Shown piece after piece: positions 43,975 through 55,116 of a DNA stretch of 64,000 nucleotides. Made by a program: the position numbers and the translations under genes. Each line of letters starts with the position of its first letter. The stretch's first letter is position 1. The notes under the pieces are model-generated. The model saw only the letters and a program-made list of their open reading frames with translations. It ran no database searches and was not told the origin of the DNA. The stretch comes from Xanthomonas vasicola (GTDB lineage Bacteria > Pseudomonadota > Gammaproteobacteria > Xanthomonadales > Xanthomonadaceae): assembly GCF_000772705.2 (NCBI RefSeq), contig NZ_JSBW02000050.1:1-64000 (forward strand). Reading direction: 5' to 3'.

Positions 43975-46900
43975 TCACGCATGCCCACCCACCGACGGCG
44001 TCTGCGCTTCCAGGGTTTCCAGCTGGCGGGCCACCGCTTCGGGCGACTTGGTAAACGGCGCGATCAGGCTGTAGAACGCCGGCACCACGTACAGCGACAA
44101 CAACGTGGACAGCGAGACGCCGAAGATCACCACCACGCCGATGGTGGCGCGGCTGGCCGAGCCAGGCCCACCGGCCACCACCAGCGGAATCGCGCCGACC
44201 ACCGTCGCAATCGAGGTCATCAGGATCGGGCGCAAACGCACCGATGCCGATTCCACGATGGCCGCATGCACGCTGCGACCTTCATCGCGCAACTGGTTGG
44301 CGAACTCCACAATAAGAATGCCGTTCTTGGCGGCCAAGCCGACCAGCATCACGATGCCGATCTGACTAAACAGGTTGAGTGTGCCACCGGTCAGCCACAG
44401 GCCCACCAACGCCCCCAGCACCGCCAACGGCACCGTGAGCATGATCACCAACGGATGCGCAAAACTTTCGAACTGCGCGGCCAGCACCAGATACACCACC
44501 AGCAGCGCCATGCCGAAGGTCAACAACACCGCACTGCCGGATTGCTGGTACTCGCGCGATTCGCCCTTCCAGTCGACCTGCGCATATTCGGGCAATTCTT
44601 CCTGCGCCGCCTGCTGCGCCCAGGCGATGGCATCGCCGAGCGGATAGCCCGGCGCCAGGCCCGCGGTGATCGTGATTGCACGCAGGCGATTGAAGCGATT
44701 CAAGGTGCCGGCTTCGGCCACTTCGCTCAAGGTCACCAGGTTGGAGAGCGGGATCAGTTCGCCACGGTTGGAACGCACGCGAATGGCGGTGAGGTCTTCC
44801 GGCGACATGCGGCCTTCGCGCCCGGCCTGCAGCATCACGTCGTATTCCTCGCCGTTGTCGACGAAGGTGGTGACGCGGCGCGAGCCCATCAGCGCTTCCA
44901 GCGCCCCGCCGATGGCAGTGACCGGCACGCCCAGATCGGCCGCGCGCAGGCGGTCGATATTGACGCGCATCTGCGGGCGGGTTTCCTTGTAATCCGAGTC
45001 GGGGCCGACCAGACCGGGGTTGGCTTCCATGCGCTGCAAAATGCGGTCGCGCCATTGCGCGATTTCTGCGTAATCCGGCCCGCCCAGCACCAGCTGGAAC
45101 GGTTGTCCACGGCTACGCACCAGCCCGCCGCTCACCTGCGTGCGCGCACGCACGCCGCTGAGCACATTGAGTTTCTGCTGCACCTCATCGGCCACTTCGG
45201 TGGTGGGGCGGGAGCGCTTTTCCCAATCCTGCAAGAACACGCTAACCCGGCCGGTGTGCATTTCCTCGCTGCTGCCAAAGCCGCCGGGCACGCGCGGGTT
45301 GGCGCGCACGATGGGTTTGTCCGGCCCCACGAAGGGGCGCAGGATGTCTTCCACCTGATGCATCTGCCCCACCGTGTAATCGAAGCCGGCACCTTCCGGG
45401 CCGTCGATCATGATCTGGAAATTGCCGCGGTCTTCGGCCGGCGCCAGTTCGGAAGGAATGCGGCCCATCAGCCATGCGCTGGCGCCCAGCGCCAACAGCA
45501 TCAACAGCGCAAAGATCCAGGTGCGGTGCACATGCCGCTCCAGCGAGCGCCCATACGCACCGGACACCGCCTGCATGCGCCCATCGAACCAGCGGTGGAA
45601 GCGATTGGGCTTGGCCTGCCCATGCGCGCGCAACAACTTGGACGACATCATCGGCGTCAGCGTCAGCGCCACGAAGGCCGAGATCGCCACTGCCGCCGCC
45701 AGCGCCACCGCCAATTCGCGGAACAGCCGCCCGGTATTGCCTTCCAGAAAACCGACCGGCAGAAACACCGCCACCAGCACGGCCGTGGTCGCAATCACCG
45801 CGAACGCCACCTGCCCGGTGCCGCGCTTGGCGGCCACCAGCGGTGGTTCGCCCAGATCGATCCGGCGCTGGATGTTTTCCACCACCACGATGGCGTCGTC
45901 CACCACCAGGCCGATACACAGCACCAAGGCCAGCAGGGTGAGCAGGTTGATCGAAAAATCGAAGGCGTATAGCGCAATGAACGCGGCAATCAGGCACACC
46001 GGCACCGTCACCGCAGGAATCAGCGCGGCACGCGCGCTGCCCAGAAACACCCAGATCACCACCAGCACCAGCACCACCGCTTCCACCAGCGTGTGATACA
46101 CGCGCTCCACCGCCGCATCGATGAAGGTGGTGGTATCGAAGGCAACGAAGATGTTGGTGCCCTTCGGGAGCGACTTCTGCACTTCTTCGGCCTGCGCGCG
46201 CGCTTCACGCGCCACGTCCAGCGCATTGGCGGTGGAGTTGCGCACGATGCCCAGCCCCACGTTGGGCACGCCATTGCTCTGGAAATAGGCGCGCCGCTCG
46301 GCCGAGGTCAGCTCCACCCTGGCCACATCGCCCAGCCGTACCACGTAACCGCCCTCGCCCTTGTTCAACGGCAACTTGGCGAAATCTTCGGGCTTGAGAT
46401 AACTGCGCTCCACGCGCAAGGTGAAATCGCGCTGCGCCGATTCGATGCTGCCGGCGGGCAGCTCGACGTTTTCGTTCTGCAGCGCGGCTTCCACATCGGC
46501 CACGGTGAGTTCGCGTGCCGCCAATTGGTCGCGGTCCAGCCAGATACGCATCGCATAGCGCTGGCGCCCGCCGATCCGCACCTGCGCCACGCCATCCAGG
46601 CTGGAGAAGCGGTCGACCACGTAGCGCTCGGCGTAGTCGGACAGCTGCAGCGTGTCCATCGTGCTGGAGCTCATGTTGAGCCACAGGATGGGGTCGGCGT
46701 CGGCTTCGACCTTGGAAATCTCCGGTGGACGCGCCTGGTCGGGCATGCGGTCGGACACCCGGCTGACCGCATCGCGCACGTCGTTGGCGGCCGCTTCCAC
46801 ATCGCGCGATTGCACGAACTCGATACTGATGTCGGAGGAGCCATTACGGCTGCGCGCCTCGATGGTGGAGATACCCTCGATGCCGGCCAGCGCGTCTTCC

Positions 46901-47100
46901 AGCACCTGGGTGATGCGGCTTTCCACCACTGCGGCAGAGGCGCCGGTGTATTCCACATCCACCGAGACGATGGGCGGGTCGATGGCCGGCAATTCGCGCA
47001 AGGTGAGGCGGGTGAACGACATCACCCCCAGCACGATCAGCAGCAAACTCATCACCACCGCCATCACCGGGCGGGTGATCGACAGGTCGGAGAGTTTCAT
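43975..47100 (-). CDS. RND-family (HAE1) efflux pump inner-membrane subunit
   Basis: 1041 residues. Two pseudo-repeats, each with one plus five membrane helices and a large periplasmic loop. The start is MKLSDLSITRPVMAVVMSLLL. The proton-relay Asp pair is in TM4 (LCIGLVVDDAIVVVENIQRR, near residue 401). FLPVGFLEGNTGRLFRELAV and, in the second half, GIVMLVGLAAKNGILIVEFANQLR are typical of AcrB/MexB-type pumps. It works with a periplasmic adaptor and an outer-membrane channel; only the adaptor is encoded here, overlapping the start by ATGA. Substrates unknown. Confidence 0.95.
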   Translation of the reverse strand: MKLSDLSITRPVMAVVMSLLLIVLGVMSFTRLTLRELPAIDPPIVSVDVEYTGASAAVVESRITQVLEDALAGIEGISTIEARSRNGSSDISIEFVQSRDVEAAANDVRDAVSRVSDRMPDQARPPEISKVEADADPILWLNMSSSTMDTLQLSDYAERYVVDRFSSLDGVAQVRIGGRQRYAMRIWLDRDQLAARELTVADVEAALQNENVELPAGSIESAQRDFTLRVERSYLKPEDFAKLPLNKGEGGYVVRLGDVARVELTSAERRAYFQSNGVPNVGLGIVRNSTANALDVAREARAQAEEVQKSLPKGTNIFVAFDTTTFIDAAVERVYHTLVEAVVLVLVVIWVFLGSARAALIPAVTVPVCLIAAFIALYAFDFSINLLTLLALVLCIGLVVDDAIVVVENIQRRIDLGEPPLVAAKRGTGQVAFAVIATTAVLVAVFLPVGFLEGNTGRLFRELAVALAAAVAISAFVALTLTPMMSSKLLRAHGQAKPNRFHRWFDGRMQAVSGAYGRSLERHVHRTWIFALLMLLALGASAWLMGRIPSELAPAEDRGNFQIMIDGPEGAGFDYTVGQMHQVEDILRPFVGPDKPIVRANPRVPGGFGSSEEMHTGRVSVFLQDWEKRSRPTTEVADEVQQKLNVLSGVRARTQVSGGLVRSRGQPFQLVLGGPDYAEIAQWRDRILQRMEANPGLVGPDSDYKETRPQMRVNIDRLRAADLGVPVTAIGGALEALMGSRRVTTFVDNGEEYDVMLQAGREGRMSPEDLTAIRVRSNRGELIPLSNLVTLSEVAEAGTLNRFNRLRAITITAGLAPGYPLGDAIAWAQQAAQEELPEYAQVDWKGESREYQQSGSAVLLTFGMALLVVYLVLAAQFESFAHPLVIMLTVPLAVLGALVGLWLTGGTLNLFSQIGIVMLVGLAAKNGILIVEFANQLRDEGRSVHAAIVESASVRLRPILMTSIATVVGAIPLVVAGGPGSASRATIGVVVIFGVSLSTLLSLYVVPAFYSLIAPFTKSPEAVARQLETLEAQTPSVGGHA

Positions 47101-48167
47101 TGTGCGGCCGCCTGGGGGCGGGGCGCTGCGGGCGGGGCCTGATTCACCACCTTCAAGCCCGGGCGCAGCTTGCCGGTGCCGTCCACTACGATGCGCTCAC
47201 CGGCCTTGATGCCTTCGAGGATTTCCACCTTGCCGTCCCGACGCTCGCCCAGCCGCACATCGGCGCGCTCCACGGTGCTGTCGGGCTTGACCCGGAAGAC
47301 GTACGATTCGCGCCCCACCTGCACCACCGCAATTTCCGGAATCACCACCGCCTGCCGCGCCGGCTGGAACAGCCGCACATCCAGCAGCATGCCCGGACGC
47401 AGCCGGCGATCGTCGTTGGGGAAATCCGCGCGCACCGTCACCGAGCGCGTGGTCTCATCGATCCGCGAATCGATGGTCACCACCTCGCCCTGGAACTGCG
47501 CGCCCGGATACGCCGCCGCGCTGCCGCTCACCGCATTGCCGAGTTGCACCAGGCCGAACTGCGATTCCGGCACCTGGAAATCCACGTACATGCGCGCCAC
47601 ATCGTCCAACGTGGCGATCACCGTGCTGGAGGTGATCAGCGAGCCAGGGCTGATCTGGCGGATGCCCAGCACACCGGAAAACGGCGCGCGCACTTCGCGG
47701 TCGGTGATTTCCGCGCGCATCTGCTGCACCCGCGCCTGTGCGGCATCGCGCAGCGCGCGCTGCGTGTCCACGGTGGACTTGGCCACCAGTTGCTGGCCAA
47801 CCAGACTCAACTGGCGGCGGTACAACTGGTCGGTCTCTTCGAAGGTGGCCTGTGCGGCGGTCAATGCCGCCTGCTGCGAATTGCCGCGCAGACGCAGCAG
47901 CAATTGCCCGGCCTTGACCTCGTCGCCGCTGTCGAAATACACCTGCTCCACCACATCGCTGACCGCTGCGGTGAGCGCCACCGATTCGCGCGCACGCACC
48001 GTGGCGATCGACTGCACCGTCGAGTTCCAGGGTTGGGTGGCCACCGCCTGCACAGAGACCGGAATGGGTTTGGCGGCTGCTGGCGTGCTGGCCTGACGGC
48101 TACAACCGGACAGGACAGCGGCCAACAAGAGCGCGGCGCAAACGCGCGCGCTGGGCAGAACAAGCAT
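47097..48167 (-). CDS. RND efflux periplasmic adaptor lipoprotein (membrane fusion protein)
   Basis: 356 residues from ATG 48167. The signal peptide has lipobox LSGC (Cys about 22). Adaptor order is recognisable: beta-barrel/lipoyl half-motifs (TVRARESVALTAAVSDVVEQVYFDSGDEVKAGQLLLRL and FSGVLGIRQISPGSLI) around a coiled-coil hairpin (about 100-155), then beta-barrel (MYVDFQVPESQFGLV) and membrane-proximal domain (VIPEIAVVQVGRESYVFRV). It links the RND pump to an outer-membrane channel. The pump gene overlaps its stop codon (ATGA), so they form an operon. The outer-membrane component must come from elsewhere. Confidence 0.95.
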   Translation of the reverse strand: MLVLPSARVCAALLLAAVLSGCSRQASTPAAAKPIPVSVQAVATQPWNSTVQSIATVRARESVALTAAVSDVVEQVYFDSGDEVKAGQLLLRLRGNSQQAALTAAQATFEETDQLYRRQLSLVGQQLVAKSTVDTQRALRDAAQARVQQMRAEITDREVRAPFSGVLGIRQISPGSLITSSTVIATLDDVARMYVDFQVPESQFGLVQLGNAVSGSAAAYPGAQFQGEVVTIDSRIDETTRSVTVRADFPNDDRRLRPGMLLDVRLFQPARQAVVIPEIAVVQVGRESYVFRVKPDSTVERADVRLGERRDGKVEILEGIKAGERIVVDGTGKLRPGLKVVNQAPPAAPRPQAAAQ

Positions 48168-48389
48168 CAGAACATCCTGGCGGGGTACGTCGAAAGTTTA
48201 CCGACCTAGCCGCCATGAATTGACAGAAAGGACGCGCTTTGCACCATGACCAAAGACCCTTGCTGTCCTTGGCACGGTGCGCTGGTCAGCACCGCCATGG
48301 CCGTGCTGCCTGCATGGGTTCATACACCGCCGTTCTGCCATTCACCAGGTTCGTCTGACGACTGCCCACCCTGTCGTTGAGGCCACCCT

Positions 48390-50366
48390 TCAGCGTTCCA
48401 GACCCAGAAACTCGAGCACGTGGCGCGCCAGCACCTCTACATTCTCACCATCGGCGTGAAGATGGATCTCCGGCGTCTCTGGCGCCTCATACGGCGAGTC
48501 GATCCCGGTGAAATTGGGAATCTGCCCGGCACGCGCCTTGCGGTACAGCCCCTTCACATCGCGCGCTTCGGCAACTGCCAGCGGCACATCTACAAACACT
48601 TCGACAAACTCGCCCTGATCGAAGCGCTCGCGCGCCAGTTGCCGCTCGGCACGGAACGGCGAGATGAAACTCACCAGCACGATCAGGCCGGCATCGGCCA
48701 TCAAGCGTGCCACTTCGGCCACGCGGCGGATGTTTTCCACGCGGTCTTCGTCGGTGAAACCCAGATCGCGGTTGAGCCCGTGGCGCACGTTATCGCCGTC
48801 CAGGATGAAGGTGTGATAGCCCAGCGAGTGCAGACGTTTGTCGACCAGGTTGGCCACAGTGGACTTGCCTGCACCCGACAGGCCGGTAAACCACAGCACG
48901 CGCGGCGCCTGGCCCTTGATGCGCGCACGTGCACTGCGATCCACATCCAGATGCTGCCAATGCACGTTGCCGGCACGGCGCAACGCGAATTCCAGCGTGC
49001 CGGCAGCCACCGTGACATTGCTCTGCCGGTCGATCAGGATGAAACCGCCGAGCACGCGGTTGCGCGCATACGGCGAGAAGGCGATGGGCTCGTCCAGCGC
49101 CAGGTTGCAGTAGCCCACTTCGTTGAGCTCCAGCCGTTTGGCGGCCAGCCGCTCCTGCGTGTTCACATCGACCTTGTGCTTGATCTCGCTGATGCTTGCG
49201 GTGACCGTGCGGGTGCCGATCTTGAGCCAGTAAGGGCGCCCGGGCAGCAGTGCGGCATCGTCCATCCACAGCAGATGCGCAGCGAACTGGTCTGCCACTT
49301 CCGGCGGGTCGTCGATGGCGGCGATGATGTCACCACGGCTGATATCGATCTCGTCGCGCAGGGTCAGCGTCACCGCCTGCCCGGCGCGTGCGCTGCTCAC
49401 CTCGCCGTTGGCATCGAGCACGCTTGCCACCTGCGTGCGGCGCCCGGACGGCACCACCAAGACCGCATCGCCCACACGCACTTGGCCGGCGGCAATCGTG
49501 CCTGCATAGCCACGGAACTGCGCGTTGGGGCGGTTGACCCACTGCACTGGCAAACGCAGGCCGCTGCCGGCTTCCGGCGGCTCCAGCTGCACGGTGTCCA
49601 GATGCTGCAGCAGATGCGGGCCGCTGTACCACGGCATCCGCGTCGAAGCGCTGGACAGATTTTCGCCAGCCAGCGCAGACAGCGGAATGCACTGCACATC
49701 GGTAATGCCTAGCTGCGCGGCAAGCGTCTTGTAGGCATCTGCGATCGCAGCGAACACCTGCGCGTCGTAGTCCACCAGGTCCATCTTGTTGACTGCCAGC
49801 ACCACATGGCGGATGCCCAGCAACGACACGATGTAGCTGTGCCGGTGCGTCTGCGCTAGCAAGCCCTTGCGTGCATCCACCAGCACCACAGCCACATCGG
49901 CCGTGGATGCGCCGGTGGCCATATTGCGCGTGTACTGCTCGTGCCCGGGGCAATCGGCCACGATGAATTTGCGTTGGTCGGTATCGAAGTAGCGGTACGC
50001 CACATCGATGGTAATTCCCTGCTCGCGCTCGGCCGCCAGCCCGTCCATCAACAACGCGTAATCGATGCCCTCGCCCTGCGTTCCATGCCGCCGGCTATCG
50101 CTTTCCAGCACCGCCAGCTGATCGTCGAACAAGCGCTTGCTGTCGTACAGCAACCGCCCGATCAGCGTGCTCTTGCCATCGTCCACGCTGCCGCAGGTGA
50201 TGAAGCGCAGTAAGGGCTTGGATTCGTGCTGCTGGAGATAGGCACCGATGGTGCCGGGAATCGGGAGTCGGGAATCGGGAATCGCAAAGGCGTTCTCTTC
50301 GATCGTGACGCTTGCCGGCAACCGCTGTTGCGATTCCCCATTCTCCATTCCCCATTCACTGCCCAT
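48390..50366 (-). CDS. cysNC: Bifunctional CysN-CysC: sulfate adenylyltransferase GTPase subunit fused to APS kinase
   Basis: 658 residues from ATG 50366, which overlaps the cysD stop (TGATG). Residues about 3-37 are encoded by a dispersed repeat element and are absent from usual CysN. The GTPase domain then begins ([49 protein letters not shown]), with beta-barrel domains II and III (about 280-470). From about residue 490 comes APS kinase with its own P-loop GLSGAGKST and [16 protein letters not shown]. CysN drives ATP sulfurylase by GTP hydrolysis and CysC phosphorylates APS to PAPS. The fusion is common in Xanthomonas. Confidence 0.96.
   Translation of the reverse strand: MGSEWGMENGESQQRLPASVTIEENAFAIPDSRLPIPGTIGAYLQQHESKPLLRFITCGSVDDGKSTLIGRLLYDSKRLFDDQLAVLESDSRRHGTQGEGIDYALLMDGLAAEREQGITIDVAYRYFDTDQRKFIVADCPGHEQYTRNMATGASTADVAVVLVDARKGLLAQTHRHSYIVSLLGIRHVVLAVNKMDLVDYDAQVFAAIADAYKTLAAQLGITDVQCIPLSALAGENLSSASTRMPWYSGPHLLQHLDTVQLEPPEAGSGLRLPVQWVNRPNAQFRGYAGTIAAGQVRVGDAVLVVPSGRRTQVASVLDANGEVSSARAGQAVTLTLRDEIDISRGDIIAAIDDPPEVADQFAAHLLWMDDAALLPGRPYWLKIGTRTVTASISEIKHKVDVNTQERLAAKRLELNEVGYCNLALDEPIAFSPYARNRVLGGFILIDRQSNVTVAAGTLEFALRRAGNVHWQHLDVDRSARARIKGQAPRVLWFTGLSGAGKSTVANLVDKRLHSLGYHTFILDGDNVRHGLNRDLGFTDEDRVENIRRVAEVARLMADAGLIVLVSFISPFRAERQLARERFDQGEFVEVFVDVPLAVAEARDVKGLYRKARAGQIPNFTGIDSPYEAPETPEIHLHADGENVEVLARHVLEFLGLER
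50256..50359 (-). repeat. ~104-bp MITE-like element, copy 2, inside the cysN coding sequence
   Basis: On the plus strand the left arm 50256-50284 reads GGGAATCGGGAGTCGGGAATC and the right arm 50331-50359 reads CGATTCCCCATTCTCCATTC, an inverted pair. Read on the minus strand the core begins AACAGCGGTTGCCGGCAA, like copy 1. The element is in frame with cysN and supplies residues about 3-37 of that protein. Confidence 0.75.
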
Positions 50367-51274
50367 CAAAAATACCCCTCAAGCTTTTTCTGTTCCATCG
50401 ATGCGCCCGGTGCGTGATCGATCATGCGGCCCTGGCGCTCGGAACTGGTGCTGACCAACATTTCGGCGATGACCGCTTCCAGCGTGTCGGCGCTGGACTC
50501 GATCGCGCCGGTGAGCGGGTAGCAGCCTAGCGTGCGGAAGCGCACCGAGCGCAGTTGCGGGGTTTCGCCCGGATGCAGCGGCAGGCGTGCGTCGTCGACC
50601 ATGATCCAGGCACCGTCGCGTTCCACTACCGGGCGTGGGGCGGCGAAGTAGAGCGGCACCACTGGAATTTTTTCGCGATAGATGTACAGCCAGATATCCA
50701 GCTCGGTCCAGTTGGAGAGCGGAAACACGCGCACGCTTTCGCCGGGCTTGGTGCGTGCGTTGTACAGATTCCACAGCTCCGGGCGCTGGTTTTTCGGGTC
50801 CCAGCGATGGCGCGCATTGCGGAACGAGAACACGCGCTCCTTGGCACGCGATTTCTCTTCGTCGCGGCGCGCCCCGCCAATCGCCGCATCGAAGCCGCCC
50901 TGCTCCAGCGCCTGTTTCAGGCCCTGGGTTTTCATGATGTCGGTATGCACGGCGGCGCCGTGGCTAATCGGTCCAACGTCCTGGGCGATGCCATCGGGGT
51001 TGATGTGCACGCGCAGGTCCACGCTGGTCTCGGCCGCGCGGCGGTCGCGGAAGGCGATCATTTCACGGAACTTCCAGCGTGTGTCGATGTGCAGCAACGG
51101 GATCGGCGGCCGCGACGGCGCGAACGCTTTGAGCAGCAGATGCAACAGCACCGAGCTGTCCTTGCCCACCGAATACAGCATCACCGGGGTTCGGAACTCG
51201 GCAGCGACTTCGCGCAGGATGTGGATGCTTTCGGCTTCGAGCCGGTCGAGATGGGACAGCGGCGGCAGGGTCAT
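50366..51274 (-). CDS. cysD: Sulfate adenylyltransferase subunit 2 (CysD)
   Basis: 302 residues from ATG 51274 ([27 protein letters not shown]). The frame is open upstream to 51640 but that part is not CysD-like. The PP-loop/adenylation motif is [16 protein letters not shown], followed by [33 protein letters not shown] and [12 protein letters not shown]. CysD catalyses formation of APS from sulfate and ATP, in complex with CysN. The normal CysD C-terminus ([11 protein letters not shown]) is intact despite the repeat element just after it. Confidence 0.97.
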   Translation of the reverse strand: MTLPPLSHLDRLEAESIHILREVAAEFRTPVMLYSVGKDSSVLLHLLLKAFAPSRPPIPLLHIDTRWKFREMIAFRDRRAAETSVDLRVHINPDGIAQDVGPISHGAAVHTDIMKTQGLKQALEQGGFDAAIGGARRDEEKSRAKERVFSFRNARHRWDPKNQRPELWNLYNARTKPGESVRVFPLSNWTELDIWLYIYREKIPVVPLYFAAPRPVVERDGAWIMVDDARLPLHPGETPQLRSVRFRTLGCYPLTGAIESSADTLEAVIAEMLVSTSSERQGRMIDHAPGASMEQKKLEGYF

Positions 51275-51453
51275 CGGGATGTCGGGTGCATCGGCGGGCA
51301 GACCAGCCGATGGTAGGGCAAGGCGCTGCAGTGTGTGCCCCCCTGATGACTGCACGAAATAAGCGCCCGGCATAACGCGATAACGGCTGCTCCTTTCTGG
51401 TGGGCGCAACGCTTCCCTAACATCGTCTATCTCATCAAAGCCCCCGGATCCGA
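51275..51453. promoter_or_regulatory. Divergent promoter region of the cysDNC and cysJIH operons
   Basis: 179 bp separate the cysD start (minus) from the cysJ start (plus). Both operons encode sulfate assimilation, so the shared spacer is the expected binding region for the LysR-type activator CysB, whose gene lies at the right end of the window. CysB sites are too degenerate for me to mark an exact box. Confidence 0.6.
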
Positions 51454-53301
51454 ATGACCGCCGCCAGTTCCGCGCTACCGCCCAGCCCCTTGCCCGACGA
51501 GCGCAAGGCGCTGCTGGATCGGTTGGTCGACGGCCTGGACAGCGCAGCGCTGTGGTGGCTCTCCGGCTACGCCGCCGGGTTGGCACAGGGCCATCCGCCG
51601 CGCTCGCTGGCAGTGTTGCCCGGTGGACAAACCCACGCAATCGCCCAGGAAGGCCAACGGCTGACCGTGCTGTACGGCAGCCAGACTGGCAACGCCCGCC
51701 GCGAGGCCGAGCAGCTGGCCGCCGATGCCGAAGCCGCAGGCCTGAGCGTGCGCCTGCTGCGCGCCGACGCCTACTCCACCCGTGAGCTGGCTAGCGAGCA
51801 GCTGTTGTACGTGGTGATCAGCACCCAGGGCGAAGGCGACCCGCCGGACGATGCGATCGGCCTGGTCGAATTCCTCGCCAGCCGTCGCGCGCCCAGGCTG
51901 CCCGAGCTCAAGTACGCGGTGCTGGGCCTGGGCGATTCCAGTTACGCCGATTTCTGCGGCATCGCGCGGCGTATCGACGAGCGCCTGGCCGAACTCGGCG
52001 GCAGCCGCGTACAGCCGCGCGGCGAAGCCGACCTGGACATCGACAGCGTTGCTGCGCCGTGGCGCACGCAGGCGCTCAAGCACGCTCGCGAGCAGCTCAA
52101 GAGCGGCCTGCACTCTGCCACGGTCACGCCGCTGCGCAGCAGCCCCATCGCGCCGGCGTGGTCGCATCAGCAGCCGTTCGCTGCGGAGCTACTGTCCACT
52201 CAGATCATCAGTGGACGCGACTTCAAGGGGCCCGGCTTTCGCGTGTATGCCACGCCCGGCAAGCGCGTGCGGCATCTGGAATTTTCGCTGGAAGGCAGCG
52301 GCCTGAGCTACGAGCCGGGCGACGCGCTGGGCATCCGCCATCGCAATCCGCCCGCGCTAGTGGATGCCGTGCTGCAGACGTTGCAGTTGGACGGCGATGC
52401 CGCAGTCACCGTCGGCGAGGAGACGCTGGCGTTGAATGCATGGCTCGCCACCCAGCGCGAATTGACCAAGCTCTCGCGGCCGTTTCTCACCGCTCACGCC
52501 GAGCGCGCAGGCACACAGGAACTGCAAGCGCTGCTCGCCCCCACCCAGACTGCCGGCCTGGCGGCGCTGCTCGCCGATCATCAAGTGATCGACGTGCTGC
52601 GCCGCTGGCCGGCGGATTGGGACCACGCCGGCCTGCTCGCCGCGCTGCGTCCGCTCACCCCGCGGCTGTATTCCATTGCCTCCAGCCGCAAGCGCGTCGG
52701 CGATGAAGTGCATCTGACCGTGGACGAAGTCACCTACCAGGCGCATGGGCACGCGCATCTGGGGTCGGCCAGCGGTTTTCTGGCAGCGCTTGCCGAAGGC
52801 GACACCGCCCCGGTCTACATCGAACCGAACGAGCGCTTTCGCGTGCCGGCCGATTCCGATCGCGACATCCTGATGATCGGCCCAGGCACCGGCGTGGCAC
52901 CGTTCCGCGGCTTCGTGCAGGAGCGCGCGGAAACCGGCGCCAAGGGCCGCAACTGGCTGTTCTTCGGCGCCCAGCATTTCAATACCGATTTCCTGTATCA
53001 GGCCGAGTGGCAGCTGGCCCTGCAACGCGGCGAGTTGCACGCGCTGGAAGTGGCGTTCTCGCGCGACCAGGCCGAAAAGCTCTACGTGCAACATCGCCTG
53101 CGCGCGCGTGGCGCCGAGGTCCATGCCTGGTTGCAAGGCGGCGCGCATGTGTATGTGTGCGGCGCCACCAGCATGGGCAAGGACGTGCACGCCGCCTTGC
53201 TCGATATCGTCGCCACCCACGGTGCGCTGGATGCCGAAGCCGCTGCGGCCTATCTCACCCAGCTGCAGGTGGAGGGACGTTATGCGCGTGATGTTTATTA
53301 G
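51454..53301 (+). CDS. cysJ: NADPH-sulfite reductase flavoprotein subunit CysJ
   Basis: 615 residues from ATG 51454. A flavodoxin domain binds FMN ([43 protein letters not shown]; about 65-210). The FAD domain has the insertion typical of the diflavin family and PRLYSIASS near residue 405. The NADPH domain has [18 protein letters not shown] (about 475) and ends [10 protein letters not shown]. It passes electrons from NADPH through FAD and FMN to CysI. The cysI start follows after 108 bp, all occupied by a repeat element. Confidence 0.97.
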   Translation: MTAASSALPPSPLPDERKALLDRLVDGLDSAALWWLSGYAAGLAQGHPPRSLAVLPGGQTHAIAQEGQRLTVLYGSQTGNARREAEQLAADAEAAGLSVRLLRADAYSTRELASEQLLYVVISTQGEGDPPDDAIGLVEFLASRRAPRLPELKYAVLGLGDSSYADFCGIARRIDERLAELGGSRVQPRGEADLDIDSVAAPWRTQALKHAREQLKSGLHSATVTPLRSSPIAPAWSHQQPFAAELLSTQIISGRDFKGPGFRVYATPGKRVRHLEFSLEGSGLSYEPGDALGIRHRNPPALVDAVLQTLQLDGDAAVTVGEETLALNAWLATQRELTKLSRPFLTAHAERAGTQELQALLAPTQTAGLAALLADHQVIDVLRRWPADWDHAGLLAALRPLTPRLYSIASSRKRVGDEVHLTVDEVTYQAHGHAHLGSASGFLAALAEGDTAPVYIEPNERFRVPADSDRDILMIGPGTGVAPFRGFVQERAETGAKGRNWLFFGAQHFNTDFLYQAEWQLALQRGELHALEVAFSRDQAEKLYVQHRLRARGAEVHAWLQGGAHVYVCGATSMGKDVHAALLDIVATHGALDAEAAAAYLTQLQVEGRYARDVY

Positions 53302-53305
53302 TGCC

Positions 53306-53409
53306 GGGAATCGGGATTGGGGAATCGGCAATCGGAACAGCCCGCAACTGACCTTTCCTGGCAGACGAAGCCGCTTTTTTCGATTCCCCATTCCCAACTC
53401 CCGATTCCC
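53306..53409 (+). repeat. ~104-bp MITE-like element, copy 3, filling the cysJ-cysI gap
   Basis: The left arm 53306-53336 reads GGGAATCGGGATTGGGGAAT and the right arm 53381-53409 reads CGATTCCCCATTCCCAACTC, an inverted pair. The core begins AACAGC and ends GCTTTTTT, as in the other two copies. It lies four bases after the cysJ stop and ends at the cysI start codon, so cysI's ribosome site, if any, must be in the element. Confidence 0.75.
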
Positions 53410-55116
53410 ATGACTCACTCCGTCGAAGACATCAAATCCGAAAGCCGCCGCCTGCGTGGGTCGCTGGAACAGAGCCTGGCCGATGCGGTGACCGGCGCGT
53501 TGCGTGAGGACGATCAGACCCTGATCAAGTACCACGGCAGCTACCAGCAAGACGACCGCGATATTCGCGATGAGCGGCGGCGGCAGAAGCTCGAGCCGGC
53601 GTATCAGTTCATGATCCGCACGCGCACGCCGGGCGGGGTGATTACGCCCACGCAATGGCTGGCGCTGGATGGCATCGCCACGCGCTATGCCAATCACTCG
53701 CTGCGCATCACCACGCGCCAGGCGTTCCAATTTCATGGTGTGATCAAGCGTGAATTGAAGGCCACCATGCAGGCCATCAATGCCACCTTGATCGATACGC
53801 TGGCGGCCTGCGGTGACGTGAATCGCAACGTGCAGGTGGCCGCCAATCCACTGCTGTCGCAGGCACATGCCGCGCTGTATGCGGATGCCGCGCGGGTCTC
53901 CGAGCATTTGCTGCCCAATACCCGGGCGTACTACGAAATCTGGCTGGACGAAGAGCGCGTTTCCGGCTCCGGCAGCGAGGACGAGCCGATCTACGGCGAC
54001 CGCTATCTGCCACGTAAATTCAAGATCGGCTTCGCCGCGCCGCCGCTCAACGATGTGGACGTCTTCGCCAACGATCTGGGCTTTATCGCGATCCTGCGCG
54101 AGGGGCAGTTGCTGGGCTACAACGTCAGCATCGGCGGTGGCATGGGCGCCTCGCACGGCGATGCCGAAACCTGGCCGCGCGTGGCCAACGTGATTGGCTT
54201 TGTCACCCGCGATCAGCTGCTCGATGTCGCCACAGCGGTGGTCACCACCCAGCGCGACCTCGGCAACCGTGCGGTGCGCAAGCGTGCGCGCTTCAAGTAC
54301 ACCATCGACGATCATGGTCTGGACACCATCGTGACCGAGATCGCGCGCCGCGCCGGCTTTGCGCTGCAACCCGCAAAGCCGTTCGCGTTTGAACACAACG
54401 GCGACCGCTATGGCTGGGTCGAAGGCGAAGACGGGCTATGGCACCTGACCCTTTCGCTGCCGGCCGGCCGCATTGCCGATACCGACACCGCGGCGCATCT
54501 GAGTGGGTTGCGTGCGATCGCACAACTGAACGTCGGCGAGTTCCGCATGACGCCCAACCAGAATCTGGTGATCGCCGGCGTGCTCGCCAGCGAGCGCGCA
54601 CGCGTCGATGCGCTGGTTGCGCAGTACGCGCTGGATGCCGGCAACCAGGCCGCCACCGCTCTGGCGCGCGGCGCGATGGCCTGCGTGGCATTGCCCACCT
54701 GCGGCCTGGCGATGGCCGAGGCCGAGCGCTATCTGCCCGACTTCAGCGCGGCACTGCAGCCGTTGCTGCAGCAGCACGGGCTGGCCGACACGCCCATCGT
54801 GCTGCGTTTATCCGGCTGCCCGAATGGCTGTTCGCGCCCGTATCTGGCCGAGATCGCGCTGGTAGGCAAGGCGCCCGGGCGCTACAACCTGATGCTAGGT
54901 GGCGACCGCCGTGGCCAGCGGCTCAATACGCTGTACCGCGAAAACATCACCGAGCCAGAGATCCTGGCCACACTGGAACCGCTGTTTGCGCGCTACGCCG
55001 CCGAACGCGACCAGGCCAATGACGAAGGCTTCGGCGATTTCCTGCACCGCGCCGGCCTGATCGCATTGCCGCCCTACCCCACGCACCGTCACCTCGACCT
55101 GGAATTGCTCGCATGA
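53410..55116 (+). CDS. cysI: Sulfite reductase hemoprotein subunit CysI
   Basis: 568 residues from ATG 53410. It has two sulfite/nitrite-reductase ferredoxin-like halves ([52 protein letters not shown]). The four cluster cysteines are in CVALPTC (near 424 and 430) and LSGCPNGC (near 469 and 473), which bridge the 4Fe-4S cluster and siroheme. It reduces sulfite to sulfide with electrons from CysJ. Its stop overlaps the cysH start (ATGA). Confidence 0.97.
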   Translation: MTHSVEDIKSESRRLRGSLEQSLADAVTGALREDDQTLIKYHGSYQQDDRDIRDERRRQKLEPAYQFMIRTRTPGGVITPTQWLALDGIATRYANHSLRITTRQAFQFHGVIKRELKATMQAINATLIDTLAACGDVNRNVQVAANPLLSQAHAALYADAARVSEHLLPNTRAYYEIWLDEERVSGSGSEDEPIYGDRYLPRKFKIGFAAPPLNDVDVFANDLGFIAILREGQLLGYNVSIGGGMGASHGDAETWPRVANVIGFVTRDQLLDVATAVVTTQRDLGNRAVRKRARFKYTIDDHGLDTIVTEIARRAGFALQPAKPFAFEHNGDRYGWVEGEDGLWHLTLSLPAGRIADTDTAAHLSGLRAIAQLNVGEFRMTPNQNLVIAGVLASERARVDALVAQYALDAGNQAATALARGAMACVALPTCGLAMAEAERYLPDFSAALQPLLQQHGLADTPIVLRLSGCPNGCSRPYLAEIALVGKAPGRYNLMLGGDRRGQRLNTLYRENITEPEILATLEPLFARYAAERDQANDEGFGDFLHRAGLIALPPYPTHRHLDLELLA

